Shown one piece after another: positions 27,313-35,212 of a DNA stretch of 36,292 bases. The stretch lies in assembly GCA_024710965.1 (NCBI GenBank), contig JANJTU010000307.1:1-36292 (forward strand), read 5' to 3'. Each line of letters opens with the position of its first letter. Within the stretch, counting starts at the first letter, position 1. The DNA comes from Thauera sp. Its GTDB lineage: Bacteria > Pseudomonadota > Gammaproteobacteria > Burkholderiales > Rhodocyclaceae. A model generated the notes under the pieces. The model had not been told where the DNA came from and did no database searches. It was given only the letters and a program-made list of their open reading frames with translations. Position numbers and translations under genes: made by a program.

Positions 27313-27926
27313 TGCGGGGCAAATTCATCACCTTCGAGGGCATCGACGGCGCCGGCAAGAGCAGCCACATCGCCGGCGTCTGCGAATTCCTGCGCGGCCG
27401 CGGCCTCGCCGTCGTCAGCACGCGCGAGCCGGGCGGCACCCCGCTCGGGGAGAAGCTGCGCGAACTGCTGCTGCACGAGCCGATGCATCTCGAAACCGAG
27501 GCGATGCTGATGTTCGCCGCCCGCCGCGAACACCTCGCCGCAGTCATCGAGCCGGCGCTGGCGCGCGGCGACTGGGTCGTCTGCGACCGCTTCAGCGACG
27601 CCACCTACGCCTACCAGGGCGGCGGCCGCGGCCTCGACCGGCACAAGCTCCTCGAACTGGAGCGCTGGGTGCACGGCCATCTGCAGCCGGACCTGACGCT
27701 GCTCTTCGATCTGCCGTTCGCCGTCGCGCGCGAGCGCATCGTGCAGCAGACGCGCGAGCTCGACCGCTTCGAGCAGGAGCGCGCCGATTTTCACGAGCGC
27801 GTGCGCCAGGCCTACCTCGAACGCGCCGCCGCGTCGGCGCAACGCATCCGCGTGATCGACGCCGACCGACCGCTCGACCAGATCAAGAAAACGGTTGAAG
27901 AAATCGTTTCAACTATTTGTCGATGA
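27312..27926 (+). CDS. tmk: Thymidylate kinase
   Basis: A 204-residue cytoplasmic kinase converting dTMP to dTDP. The P-loop GIDGAGKSS lies at residues 10-18; TREPGG, the DR motif in [19 protein letters not shown], and the lid region around RELDRFEQE are all present. Length is standard. Its ATG shares one base with the mltG stop (TGATG), and its own stop overlaps the holB start (ATGA), so the three genes are translationally coupled. Confidence 0.96.
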   Translation: MRGKFITFEGIDGAGKSSHIAGVCEFLRGRGLAVVSTREPGGTPLGEKLRELLLHEPMHLETEAMLMFAARREHLAAVIEPALARGDWVVCDRFSDATYAYQGGGRGLDRHKLLELERWVHGHLQPDLTLLFDLPFAVARERIVQQTRELDRFEQERADFHERVRQAYLERAAASAQRIRVIDADRPLDQIKKTVEEIVSTICR

Positions 27927-28960
27927 ACGTTATTCAGCTCCATTCAGACCTCTGGTCCAGACTCCAGGCGCGACGTCGCCAGTTGCCGCATTCGCTGCTG
28001 CTCGGCGGCGCGCGCGGCCTCGGCAAGTTCGACCTGGCGCGCGTCTTTGCGGCCTCGCTGCTCTGCGAAAACCCGCAGCCGAACGGCGAAGCCTGCGGCC
28101 GGTGCCTCGCCTGCAACTGGCTGAGCCAGGGCAACCACCCGGATTTCCGGCTGCTCCAGCCGGAGGCGCTGGCCGAGGCGGAGGGCGACGGCGAGGCCGG
28201 CGATAGCGGCAAGAAGGCCAGCCAGCAGATCACCATCGACCAGGTACGCGGCCTCGACGACTTCCTGCACGTCGGCACGCACCGCGCCGGCCTGCGCGTG
28301 GTGCTGGTCTGCCCGGCCGAGGCAATGAACCGCAACACCGCCAACGCGCTGCTGAAGACGCTGGAGGAACCGGCGCCGGACACGCTGTTCCTGCTCGTCA
28401 GCCACGAGCCGGAGCGCCTGCTGCCAACGATCCGCAGCCGCTGCCAGACGGTCGCCGTGCCGCTGCCCGACGCGGCACGGGCACGCGACTGGCTGGCTGC
28501 CGCCGGCGTCGCCGACGCCGAGCGCTGGCTGGCGCTGGCCGGCGGCGCACCGCTGCTGGCCGCGGAGCTCGACGGTTCGGGCGAGCGTCGTCTGATCGAG
28601 GCGCTGCTCGAACAACTGGCACGCGGCCCGGCGCTCGATCCGCTGGCGGCGGCGGCGGCGCTCGACAAAACGGTGAAGGCGGAGAAGGGCGGCGGTGCGC
28701 CGCCGATGAAGCGGCTGATGGAATGGGCGCAGAAGTGGCTGGTCGACCTGTCGCTCGCGGCGGCGAAGCTGCCGGTCCGCTACTTCGTCGGCGAGCGCGC
28801 GCAGATCGAGAAGCTTGCCGCCCGTTCCGACGCGCAAAGGCTCTTGGCCTTCGGGCGGAAGGCGCTACAATACAGGCGTCATTCCGAACATCCGTTGAAC
28901 AGCCGCCTCTTCCTCGAAGACTTCTTCCTGGGCTACGCGGCACTTTTCGAACGACGCTGA
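27923..28960 (+). CDS. holB: DNA polymerase III subunit delta'
   Basis: A 345-residue clamp-loader subunit. It has the modified nucleotide-binding loop [11 protein letters not shown] (about 29-39), which in delta' does not hydrolyse ATP. A zinc module follows with C48, C58, C61 and C64 ([14 protein letters not shown]). Also seen are the sensor segment [20 protein letters not shown] and the SRC motif (RSRCQ) that acts as arginine finger in trans. The C-terminal collar helices end in [13 protein letters not shown]. The ATG at 27923 overlaps the tmk stop; a TTG two codons earlier is less likely. pilZ follows after 8 nt. Confidence 0.95.
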   Translation: MNVIQLHSDLWSRLQARRRQLPHSLLLGGARGLGKFDLARVFAASLLCENPQPNGEACGRCLACNWLSQGNHPDFRLLQPEALAEAEGDGEAGDSGKKASQQITIDQVRGLDDFLHVGTHRAGLRVVLVCPAEAMNRNTANALLKTLEEPAPDTLFLLVSHEPERLLPTIRSRCQTVAVPLPDAARARDWLAAAGVADAERWLALAGGAPLLAAELDGSGERRLIEALLEQLARGPALDPLAAAAALDKTVKAEKGGGAPPMKRLMEWAQKWLVDLSLAAAKLPVRYFVGERAQIEKLAARSDAQRLLAFGRKALQYRRHSEHPLNSRLFLEDFFLGYAALFERR

Positions 28961-28968
28961 CGCGATCC

Positions 28969-29337
28969 ATGAGTGAAGCCGCCAAGCCTGCCGCCGCGCC
29001 CCGTCCGAGCGTCCTCTCGCTGAACATCAACTCGAAGTCGGCGCTGTACGCGGGCTACATGCCGCACCTCCGGAACGGCGGCATCTTCATCCCGACCTCT
29101 CGCAACTACAAGCTCGGCGACGAGGTGTTCATGCTGCTGTCGCTGATGGACGACCCGGCCAAGCTGCCGATCGCCGGCACCGTCGTCTGGATTACCCCGG
29201 CTGGCGCGCAGAACAGCAAGGCGCAGGGCATCGGCGTCCATTTCAACGCCGACGAGAGCGGCGTCGAGGCCCGCCGCAAGATCGAAGGCCTGCTCGGCGG
29301 CGTCATGCAGTCGAGCCGGCCGACGCACACCCTCTGA
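28969..29337 (+). CDS. pilZ: Type IV pilus assembly protein PilZ
   Basis: A 122-residue cytoplasmic single-domain PilZ. The sequence (SALYAGYMPHLRNGGIFIPT, then YKLGDEVFMLLSLMDDP and VVWITPAGAQ, ending SSRPTHTL) closely resembles, from memory, Pseudomonas aeruginosa PilZ, needed for type IV pilus formation. Like that protein it lacks the RxxxR c-di-GMP motif, so it should work by protein contact (PilB/FimX-type partners) and not by binding c-di-GMP. This sets it apart from the YcgR-like protein at 11.9 kb, which has both motifs. Position between holB and tatD is the classic one. No other pilus genes are in the window. Confidence 0.95.
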   Translation: MSEAAKPAAAPRPSVLSLNINSKSALYAGYMPHLRNGGIFIPTSRNYKLGDEVFMLLSLMDDPAKLPIAGTVVWITPAGAQNSKAQGIGVHFNADESGVEARRKIEGLLGGVMQSSRPTHTL

Positions 29338-29383
29338 GCCGCCGCCGGGCGACCTCCCGTACCACCGAAAGCCAGGCTGCACG

Positions 29384-30166
29384 ATGCTCGTAGACTCCCA
29401 TTGCCACCTCGATTTCGACGACCTCGCCGGGCGCCTGCCGGAGGTCTTCGCGCGCATGCAGGCGAACGGCGTCGGCGTCGCCGTCTGCGTCGGCGTCAAC
29501 CTGGAGGACTGGCCGAGGGTGATCGCGCTGGCCGAAAGCGACCCGCGGCTCTTTGCCACCGTCGGCGTGCACCCGGAATACACCGACGCGCGCGAACCGT
29601 CGGCCGACGAACTGGTCGCGCTCGCCCGCCACCCGAAGGTGATCGCGATCGGCGAAACCGGCCTCGACTATTACTGGCACAAGGACGCCCCGGAGTGGCA
29701 GCGCGCCCGCTTCCGGACGCACATCGCCGCCGCCCGGCAGGCGAAGCTGCCGCTGGTGATCCATACCCGCGACGCGGCCGCCGACACGCTGCGGCTGATG
29801 GCAGAGGAGGGGGCCGGCGAGGTTGGCGGCGTCATGCATTGCTTCACCGAAACCTGGGAAGTCGCCGCGGCGGCGCTCGACCTCGGCTTCCACATCTCCT
29901 TCTCGGGCATCGTCACCTTCAAGAACGCCCTGCAGATCAAGGAAGTGGCGCAGAAGGCGCCGCTCGACCGCATCCTCGTCGAGACCGACGCCCCCTATCT
30001 GGCACCGGTGCCGTTCCGCGGCAAGCTGAACGAGCCGGGCCACGTGCTGCACGTCGCCGAGGAAATCGCCCGCCTGCGCGGCCTCAGCCTGGAGGCCGTC
30101 GCCGAGGCAACCACGACCAACTTCGCCCGGCTGTTCCCGGGCACCCGACCGCTACTGGAATCATGA
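29384..30166 (+). CDS. tatD: TatD family metal-dependent hydrolase/DNase
   Basis: A 260-residue TIM-barrel hydrolase of the amidohydrolase superfamily. Metal-binding residues are seen in order: H6-x-H8 (DSHCHLD), E in IGETGLDYYW, H in VIHTRDA, H in MHCFTE and D in VETDAPYLAP. E. coli TatD and YcfH belong here; TatD has 3'-5' exonuclease activity and YcfH sits in the same holB neighbourhood, so this is the YcfH-type member. It is cytoplasmic. It starts 46 nt after pilZ, and its stop overlaps the start of the ankyrin gene. Confidence 0.95.
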   Translation: MLVDSHCHLDFDDLAGRLPEVFARMQANGVGVAVCVGVNLEDWPRVIALAESDPRLFATVGVHPEYTDAREPSADELVALARHPKVIAIGETGLDYYWHKDAPEWQRARFRTHIAAARQAKLPLVIHTRDAAADTLRLMAEEGAGEVGGVMHCFTETWEVAAAALDLGFHISFSGIVTFKNALQIKEVAQKAPLDRILVETDAPYLAPVPFRGKLNEPGHVLHVAEEIARLRGLSLEAVAEATTTNFARLFPGTRPLLES

Positions 30167-30828
30167 TGAAAAACCTGCTCGCCGCCGCCGCGCTTTCGCT
30201 GACGCTTGCCCTGCCGGCCCATGCCGGCATCTACGACGACATGCTGGTCGCCATCAAGCGCGGCAGCGCACCGGACGTGACCGAGATCCTCAAGCGCGGC
30301 CTCGACCCGAATATCGTCGACCGCGAGGGCTACACGCTGCTGATGCTGGCGGTGCGCGACGGCAACGAGGAGATCGTCGACGTGCTGCTCGCGGCCAAGG
30401 CCAATGCCAACGCGCGCAACGCGCACGGCGACACGGCCTTGCGCCTCGCCGCCTTCCGCGGCTCGCTGCCGATGGTCGAGCGGCTGGTGAAGGCGAGGGC
30501 ACTGGTCAACATGCCGGGCTGGACGCCGCTGATCTACGCTGCGTTCAACGGCCATGCCGAAGTCGTCCGCTACCTGCTCGACCACGGCGCGGCCATCGAT
30601 GCGCAGGCGGACAATGGCTATACCGCGCTGTCCGCCGCGGCACGCGGCGGGCATGAGGAGGTCGTCGAACTGCTGCTGAAGCGCCGCGCCAATCCCAACC
30701 TGAAAAGCGACAAAGGCGAAACGGCGATGGATTTCGCGCTGCGCGGTGACAACACCCGAATCTTCGAGCGCTTGCGCGCCGCCGGCGGCCTCAGCGGGCA
30801 GGCGCTGGGGGCGACGCCGGCAAGGTGA
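30163..30828 (+). CDS. Periplasmic ankyrin-repeat protein
   Basis: A 221-residue exported protein. The signal peptide spans about 1-22 (ALPAHA, cut before GIYDD). It is followed by about five ankyrin repeats covering residues ~30-205, such as REGYTLLMLAVRDGNEEIVDVLL, PGWTPLIYAAFNGHAEVVRYLL and NGYTALSAAARGGHEEVVELLL. Ankyrin repeats mediate protein contact; no enzymatic part is present. Similar small ankyrin proteins follow tatD in related genomes as I recall, but the partner is unknown. Start ATG 30163 overlaps the tatD stop (ATGATG); 30166 is equally possible. The 3' end overlaps the convergent exonuclease gene by 38 bp. Confidence 0.88.
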   Translation: MMKNLLAAAALSLTLALPAHAGIYDDMLVAIKRGSAPDVTEILKRGLDPNIVDREGYTLLMLAVRDGNEEIVDVLLAAKANANARNAHGDTALRLAAFRGSLPMVERLVKARALVNMPGWTPLIYAAFNGHAEVVRYLLDHGAAIDAQADNGYTALSAAARGGHEEVVELLLKRRANPNLKSDKGETAMDFALRGDNTRIFERLRAAGGLSGQALGATPAR

Positions 30829-32191
30829 CGACGCGCAGCGCCGACCCTTGAATATACTTTAACAAAATCCTGTAAATATCCGGATCAAAAGGAAGTTCTC
30901 CGCAGGATTCCGCCAATTCACGGAGCCTTTCGTCGCTCCGCGCCAGCCCCCGGTAGCGCCAGCGATCGACGACGTGAAAGTCCTCGATCATCCCGAAGGG
31001 ATCGCGCTCGACCAGCGCGACCGGTCCGGCGAACGGCCACGTCTTCTGTCGCAGCTTGCCCAGCGCCGCCATCAGGCGGGCGCTATGCCGCGAGACATCC
31101 TCCTTGCCGATGCAGACGCCGCGGCAGTGGTGTCCCTTGACCGCGGAACAGGGCTTGCCCGGCCTTTCCCCCTCCAGACCAAGGCGCACCGGGCACAGGA
31201 AATGCGCCTCGGCCAGCTTGCGCAAGGCCTGCCGCGCCTCGCGCTGCGTTCCGTAGAGTCCGAACAGGTCGGCGTCGACGCCGAAGCCGGCTTCGCCCGG
31301 CGTGACCAGGGACGGCCGGAAATCGCCGGGCGCCACCTCATGCAGGCGCCAGGCGCAGAGCTCCGCCGGAATCGGCTTGCGCCGCCGCTGCAGGCGGATT
31401 TCATGCAGGCGGGCGCCGAATTCGCCGGCGGCGTCGAACCATTCGACATGGCGGACGAGGCTGGCGGGAGGCAGACCGGCCCGGTTTCCGGCGAAATGCG
31501 CGAGAACTTTTTGCCGCAGGTTGCTGGCGCGCCCGGTGAGCAGCGTTTCGCCGCCAGCGCCGATCAGCGCGTAAGCGCCATGGATGTCTGGCAATTCGTC
31601 GGCCAGCGCCGGATCGAGCTCGGGCGGCAGCGTCGCCGTCCGGGTCAAGGCCGCGACGGCGGCCGCCAGCGGTTCTGCACCCGGTGCGTCAAGCCAGCGC
31701 TGCCATAGTTCCCAGAGCACCCGCGCGTCGGCCAGCGCCCGGTGGCGAGCATCGGCAGCGATGCCGTGACGCTCGATCAGCGTGTCGAGATTATGCCGGT
31801 TGTGCTGCGGGAACAGTTTGCGCGACAGCTTGACGGTGCACAGCACGGTACTGCGGAAATCGACGCCGAGGCGGGCGAATTCGCCCTTGAGGAAGCCGTA
31901 ATCGAAGCGCGCATTGTGCGCGACGAAGAGCTTGCCGGCCAGCCGCTGGCGAAGTTCGCCGGCCAGCCGTTCGAACGGAGGGGCATCGGCGACCATGGCG
32001 TCGTCGATGCCGGTCAGTCCGGGGATGAACGGCGTCACCGGCACCCCCGGATTGACCAGCGCAGACCATTCGCGAATGCCGTTCTCGTCGACTTCGACCA
32101 GCCCGATTTCGAGGATGCGGTCGCGCGCGAAATTGGCGCCGGTCGTTTCCAGATCGACGAAGACAAGGGGCTGAGGCATCGGAAAGCTCAT
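30791..32191 (-). CDS. DnaQ-like 3'-5' exonuclease fused to UvrC/Cho-like GIY-YIG module
   Basis: A 466-residue cytoplasmic nucleic-acid enzyme. Residues ~8-170 are a DEDDh exonuclease with all acidic residues: D13 and E15 (VDLETTG), D97 (HNARFDYGF), H150 and D155 (HRALADAR). Residues ~200-285 resemble the UvrC/Cho GIY-YIG nuclease, but GIY reads GAY (205-207) and YVG reads LTG (218-220), so one catalytic Tyr is lost; the downstream PxYN Asn is also not seen. A following cluster C333-x14-C348-x7-C356-x3-C360 mirrors the UvrC cysteine set now known to bind a 4Fe-4S cluster. This fusion is usually annotated as a DNA polymerase III epsilon-like protein; a repair role is likely. The ATG at 32191 was preferred; 32179 is also possible. 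Neither has a clear ribosome-binding site. Confidence 0.87.
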   Translation of the reverse strand: MSFPMPQPLVFVDLETTGANFARDRILEIGLVEVDENGIREWSALVNPGVPVTPFIPGLTGIDDAMVADAPPFERLAGELRQRLAGKLFVAHNARFDYGFLKGEFARLGVDFRSTVLCTVKLSRKLFPQHNRHNLDTLIERHGIAADARHRALADARVLWELWQRWLDAPGAEPLAAAVAALTRTATLPPELDPALADELPDIHGAYALIGAGGETLLTGRASNLRQKVLAHFAGNRAGLPPASLVRHVEWFDAAGEFGARLHEIRLQRRRKPIPAELCAWRLHEVAPGDFRPSLVTPGEAGFGVDADLFGLYGTQREARQALRKLAEAHFLCPVRLGLEGERPGKPCSAVKGHHCRGVCIGKEDVSRHSARLMAALGKLRQKTWPFAGPVALVERDPFGMIEDFHVVDRWRYRGLARSDERLRELAESCGELPFDPDIYRILLKYIQGSALRVVTLPASPPAPAR

Positions 32192-32246
32192 CGCGGCGTT
32201 GGCGTGGCCGGCAGATGCAAACAATCTGCCGGTTCGTATAATTTGT

Positions 32247-32274
32247 ATTATGTAAAATTATTGGATGTCGGCAA
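32247..32274 (-). promoter_or_regulatory. Candidate promoter for the exonuclease-UvrC fusion gene
   Basis: On the minus strand TTGCCG, a 16-bp AT-rich spacer and CATAAT lie ~56 nt before the start at 32191. The 93-bp gap is markedly AT-rich. It also contains TATAAT on the plus strand (32237-32242), which faces no plus-strand gene. Confidence 0.38.
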
Positions 32275-32284
32275 CGCGCGCGGA

Positions 32285-32716
32285 TCAGCGCCGGTAATGG
32301 CTACCCGTCGTTACCGCCAGGTAGATTTCCCGCAGGAAGACCGACAGCGAAACGATCATCGCCAGCATCGCAGCGACGAACAGGCCGGCGACGGCCTGCG
32401 CCAGCTTGACCGCGACCATCGCACCGACGAAGGCGCCAGCGACGACGAGGCAGACCAGCAAGGCGCTGAGCACGGCAAACAGGATCGACAGATAGACGAG
32501 CCGGCTGCGCCGGCCGAGCGTCGCCATCTCGCGTTCGGCTTCGGTACGGTCGTCTTCCTGATGGCGGAGTTGCTCGACCACTACCCGCCGCCGGTCGACG
32601 ATGCGACCGAGGCGAGCGTTCATGGCGTTGATCAATGTGGCGATGGCGGTCAGCAGGAAGACCGGCGCCACGGCCAGTTGAATGACGTGCGTGATGTCGC
32701 TGAGGTCGCCCTGCAT
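32285..32716 (-). CDS. DUF2721 family membrane protein
   Basis: A 143-residue inner-membrane protein of unknown function. It has a first membrane helix (about 10-30, HVIQLAVAPVFLLTAIATLIN) and a basic/acidic cytoplasmic helix with RLGRIVDRRRVVVEQL. Two further membrane helices (about 73-98 and 103-128) follow. Length and layout fit DUF2721. It is the last gene of a probable minus-strand unit, starting 12 nt after the acyltransferase stop. The family is common in proteobacteria and no activity is established. Confidence 0.87.
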   Translation of the reverse strand: MQGDLSDITHVIQLAVAPVFLLTAIATLINAMNARLGRIVDRRRVVVEQLRHQEDDRTEAEREMATLGRRSRLVYLSILFAVLSALLVCLVVAGAFVGAMVAVKLAQAVAGLFVAAMLAMIVSLSVFLREIYLAVTTGSHYRR

Positions 32717-32728
32717 CGTCCGGTCTTG

Positions 32729-33649
32729 TCAGGCGGCCTTGGGCAGCGGCGGCGCATGGCTGGCGAGGATCTCGGCGATGTCGCGATCCTTCGCTTGCCA
32801 CATGTCGTTTACCCAGGCCGTCATCTGCCGCCGGTAGCGGGCGCTGCCGAGCTCGGCTCCCGCCTCGACCGCCGGCAATTCCAGTTCGCGCACGCGTACC
32901 ACGACCTCGCGCATGCGACCGCAGAGCAGGTCCCAGAAAGTCGGTACGCCGCCCGGGTAGACGATGGTGACATCGAGATACGAGCGGAAGCGGTCGCCCA
33001 TCACCGACAACGCCATCGCCAGCCCCCCTACTTTCGGCACCAGCAGATGCCGGTAGGGCGACTGCTGCTCGTCGTGCTTGGCCGGCGTGAAGCGGGTTCC
33101 TTCGAGAAAGTTGATCACCGAGGTCGGAATCGTGCGGAAACGCTCGCAGGATTTACGCGTCGCCGCCAGGTCGCGTGCGAAGTTGCCGCCGCGACGCATG
33201 AACGGGAAGTCGAGCGCCCACCAGGCGAGCCCCATCAGCGGTACGTACAGCAATTCGCGCTTGAGGAAGAACTTGAGCAGCGGAATCCTGCCAGTCAGCA
33301 CTTTCTGCAGGACGAGGATGTCCACCCAGCTCTGATGGTTGCTGCCGACCAGATACCAGCCCTGCCGATTGAGCGCGTCCGCCCCCTGCACATCCCAGCG
33401 CACCCGGCCGACCAGGCCTATCCACCAGCCGTTTGCGGCGATCCAGGTTTCGGCGAGGCGATTGAGGACACGGTCAAGCGGCTTGCGCGCCGCCGCAAAC
33501 GGCAAGCACAGCTTGAGCAGCGCAAACGGCGTCATCGCCAGAAATACGATCAGCACGTTGGCGCCGAGGATGAACGACGCCAGGCACCCCTTGACCGTCT
33601 GCAGCGCATGCCGCCCGGCCGATACCGGTTTCTGCCGCGGCGCCGTCAA
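32729..33649 (-). CDS. 1-acyl-glycerol-3-phosphate acyltransferase family protein (YihG-like)
   Basis: A 306-residue inner-membrane acyltransferase. An N-terminal hydrophobic segment (about 18-45) precedes the PlsC-type motifs: NHQSWVD (HX4D catalytic pair), then FLKRELLYVPLMGLAWW, and FLEGTRF (the EGTR substrate motif). It should acylate lysophosphatidic acid or a related lipid. Length and the W-rich block around WWALDFPFMRRG recall E. coli YihG rather than the shorter PlsC. No ATG precedes the conserved part. A TTG at 33649 that overlaps the upstream stop (TTGA), with GGAAGAG 5 nt before, is the best start and implies translational coupling to DUF1178. Confidence 0.85.
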   Translation of the reverse strand: MTAPRQKPVSAGRHALQTVKGCLASFILGANVLIVFLAMTPFALLKLCLPFAAARKPLDRVLNRLAETWIAANGWWIGLVGRVRWDVQGADALNRQGWYLVGSNHQSWVDILVLQKVLTGRIPLLKFFLKRELLYVPLMGLAWWALDFPFMRRGGNFARDLAATRKSCERFRTIPTSVINFLEGTRFTPAKHDEQQSPYRHLLVPKVGGLAMALSVMGDRFRSYLDVTIVYPGGVPTFWDLLCGRMREVVVRVRELELPAVEAGAELGSARYRRQMTAWVNDMWQAKDRDIAEILASHAPPLPKAA

Positions 33650-34062
33650 TTGAGCTCTTCCCGTTTCTTCGGACGCGGCAGACGGAGGACGTCGATCCCC
33701 TCTTCCTGCAATGCCGCGCAATCGTCGGCGGTGGCGACGCCGCGAATCGTCCGCTCGGGCGATTCGCGGTAATGAATGCGCCGCGCCTCGTCGGCGAATG
33801 CGGTGCCGACATCCTCGCTGTGCCGGATCATGTCCTCGATGAAGGCCCGGGCCGCGGCCAGCGGGTCGCTTTCCGGCGGCCGGCCGACCGCCGGGGTCGG
33901 CGAAGCGAGATGGACGGCCGACGGCAGGCGCTTCACCTCGTGCGAGCCGCAATAGGGACAGAGCACCATGCCGTCTGCTTCCTGCTGGCCGAAGTCCTCG
34001 GCGGAGCGGAACCAGCCCTCGAAACGGTGATCGGCGGAACAGGTCAGGTCGAAAATGATCAT
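33646..34062 (-). CDS. DUF1178 family protein
   Basis: A 138-residue cytoplasmic protein of unknown function. It starts MIIFDLTC and contains the family segment HRFEGWFRSAEDFGQQ, followed by a CPYCGS Cys pair that with Cys8 may bind a metal. It ends in the conserved region GVATADDCAALQEEGIDVLRLP. Length is typical. It lies 13 nt downstream of tRNA-Leu on the same strand, so it is probably read from the tRNA/pgsA transcript. Its stop overlaps the acyltransferase start. Confidence 0.9.
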   Translation of the reverse strand: MIIFDLTCSADHRFEGWFRSAEDFGQQEADGMVLCPYCGSHEVKRLPSAVHLASPTPAVGRPPESDPLAAARAFIEDMIRHSEDVGTAFADEARRIHYRESPERTIRGVATADDCAALQEEGIDVLRLPRPKKREELN

Positions 34063-34075
34063 CTGCAGGAAGCCT

Positions 34076-34160
34076 TGGTGCCCGGAGCGGGGATCGAACC
34101 CGCACGCCTTGCGGCTCCGGATTTTAAGTCCGGTATGTCTACCAATTTCATCATCCGGGC
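34076..34160 (-). tRNA. tRNA-Leu (anticodon UAA)
   Basis: 85 nt including encoded CCA. The acceptor stem GCCCGGA pairs with TCCGGGC; the anticodon stem-loop reads CCGGACTTAAAATCCGG with UAA. A class II variable arm and GGTTCGATCC T-loop are present. Confidence 0.97.
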
Positions 34161-34232
34161 GGGAGGCGCGATTATAGCCCGAGACTCGGCGGGCCGCAGG
34201 CCACCGTCGTGCGCGGCCCGACGCCGAAAAGC

Positions 34233-34266
34233 AAAGAGGGAAAGCGCTTTCACGCTTTCCCTCTTT
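34233..34266 (-). terminator. Strong hairpin downstream of the tRNA-Gly/Cys/Gly cluster
   Basis: A 14-bp perfect stem (AAAGAGGGAAAGCG / CGCTTTCCCTCTTT) with a 6-nt loop, 4 nt after the CCA of the last tRNA-Gly; TGCTTTTC follows on the minus strand. It is a likely terminator or a tRNA-precursor processing signal. If it terminates, tRNA-Leu and DUF1178 need partial read-through or their own promoter. Confidence 0.65.
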
Positions 34267-34270
34267 TATT

Positions 34271-34346
34271 TGGAGCGGCAGAAGAGTCTCGAACTCTCGA
34301 CCTCAACCTTGGCAAGGTTGCGCTCTACCAACTGAGCTACTGCCGC
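34271..34346 (-). tRNA. tRNA-Gly (anticodon GCC), copy 2
   Basis: 76 nt with encoded CCA, GCGGCAG acceptor stem, anticodon loop CTTGCCAAG and GTTCGAGAC T-loop. Identical over its full length to the copy at 34491-34566. Confidence 0.97.
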
Positions 34347-34356
34347 GATAATTTTC

Positions 34357-34430
34357 TGGAGGCGCGAGCCGGAGTCGAACCGACCTACACGGATTTGCAA
34401 TCCGGTGCATAACCGCTTTGCTATCGCGCC
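34357..34430 (-). tRNA. tRNA-Cys (anticodon GCA)
   Basis: 74 nt with encoded CCA. Acceptor stem GGCGCGA / TCGCGCC, anticodon loop ATTGCAAAT with GCA, T-loop GTTCGACTC. It lies between two identical tRNA-Gly genes. Confidence 0.97.
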
Positions 34431-34459
34431 ACTGTCCGGCATCGCATCCGGAACTGAAA

Positions 34460-34483
34460 AGGGAAAGCCGTGAAGCTTTCCCT
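34460..34483 (-). terminator. Hairpin downstream of tRNA-Gly copy 1, similar to the one after copy 2
   Basis: Stem AGGGAAAGC / GCTTTCCCT with a 6-nt loop, 7 nt after the tRNA's CCA. Shares the GGGAAAGC core with the hairpin at 34233-34266. It has no T-run, so a processing signal or duplicated terminator remnant is more likely than a full terminator. Confidence 0.45.
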
Positions 34484-34490
34484 GAAATTC

Positions 34491-34566
34491 TGGAGCGGCA
34501 GAAGAGTCTCGAACTCTCGACCTCAACCTTGGCAAGGTTGCGCTCTACCAACTGAGCTACTGCCGC
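34491..34566 (-). tRNA. tRNA-Gly (anticodon GCC), copy 1
   Basis: 76 nt with encoded CCA, identical to the copy at 34271-34346. It is the first tRNA after pgsA, 67 nt downstream of its stop. Confidence 0.97.
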
Positions 34567-34633
34567 TTGGAGAAGTCGGCATTATAAGGGCTGTTTTTCT
34601 GCTGTCAAGCGTGCGACGCGCGATTGCGAAAAA

Positions 34634-35212
34634 TCACAGATGACGTTCGCGCTTGACGATCTCCGGCCACGCCATCCGCATATAGTAGCCCATCGACCAG
34701 AGCGTCAGCACGGCGGCGATGTAGATCAGCCAGGTGCCGCCTTCCTTCATGTCGAAGCCGGCCAGCGGCGTATGGAACAGGAGCATCGGGATTGCCAGCA
34801 TCTGTGCCGTCGTCTTGACCTTGCCGATCATCGAGACGGCGACGCTCTTGTGTGCGCCGATCTGCGCCATCCATTCGCGCAGCGCGGAGATCGTGATCTC
34901 GCGGCCGATGATGATGGTGGCGATGATGACGTCGGTACGCCCCAGTTGCACCAGCACGATCAGCGCCGCGGCGACCATCAGCTTGTCGGCGACCGGATCG
35001 AGGAAGGCGCCGAAGGCCGAGGTCTGGTTCAGCTTGCGTGCGAGGTAGCCGTCGAACCAGTCGGTGATCGCTGCCGCGCAGAACAGCACGGAGGCGGCGA
35101 CATCGCGGCTGTGGCCGTAGAGCCAGCCGTCGGGAACGTAGTACACCGCGATCAGCAGCGGGATGGCGACGATGCGCAGCCAGGTGAGGAAGATGGGCAG
35201 GTTGAAAGGCAT
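34634..35212 (-). CDS. pgsA: CDP-diacylglycerol-glycerol-3-phosphate 3-phosphatidyltransferase
   Basis: A 192-residue inner-membrane enzyme making phosphatidylglycerol-phosphate, the committed step to phosphatidylglycerol and cardiolipin. The CDP-alcohol phosphotransferase signature D-x2-DG-x2-AR-x8-G-x3-D-x3-D is complete (DWFDGYLAR, then GAFLDPVAD). The N-terminal NLPIFLTWLRIVAIPLL and about five to six membrane segments fit PgsA. Its ATG follows the uvrC stop with no gap (TGAATG), so translation is coupled. uvrC-pgsA-tRNA-Gly-tRNA-Cys is a conserved arrangement in gammaproteobacteria and betaproteobacteria. Confidence 0.96.
   Translation of the reverse strand: MPFNLPIFLTWLRIVAIPLLIAVYYVPDGWLYGHSRDVAASVLFCAAAITDWFDGYLARKLNQTSAFGAFLDPVADKLMVAAALIVLVQLGRTDVIIATIIIGREITISALREWMAQIGAHKSVAVSMIGKVKTTAQMLAIPMLLFHTPLAGFDMKEGGTWLIYIAAVLTLWSMGYYMRMAWPEIVKRERHL

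Noticed and set aside
32237-32242. Perfect TATAAT on the plus strand as a promoter for a hidden RNA
   Set aside because: No -35 at proper distance and only minus-strand genes downstream; probably a by-product of the AT-rich promoter of the minus-strand exonuclease gene.
34076-34566. tRNA cluster as an integration site with a nearby mobile element
   Set aside because: No integrase, attachment-site repeat beyond the tRNA duplication, or foreign genes are present; the flanks are housekeeping genes in conserved order.
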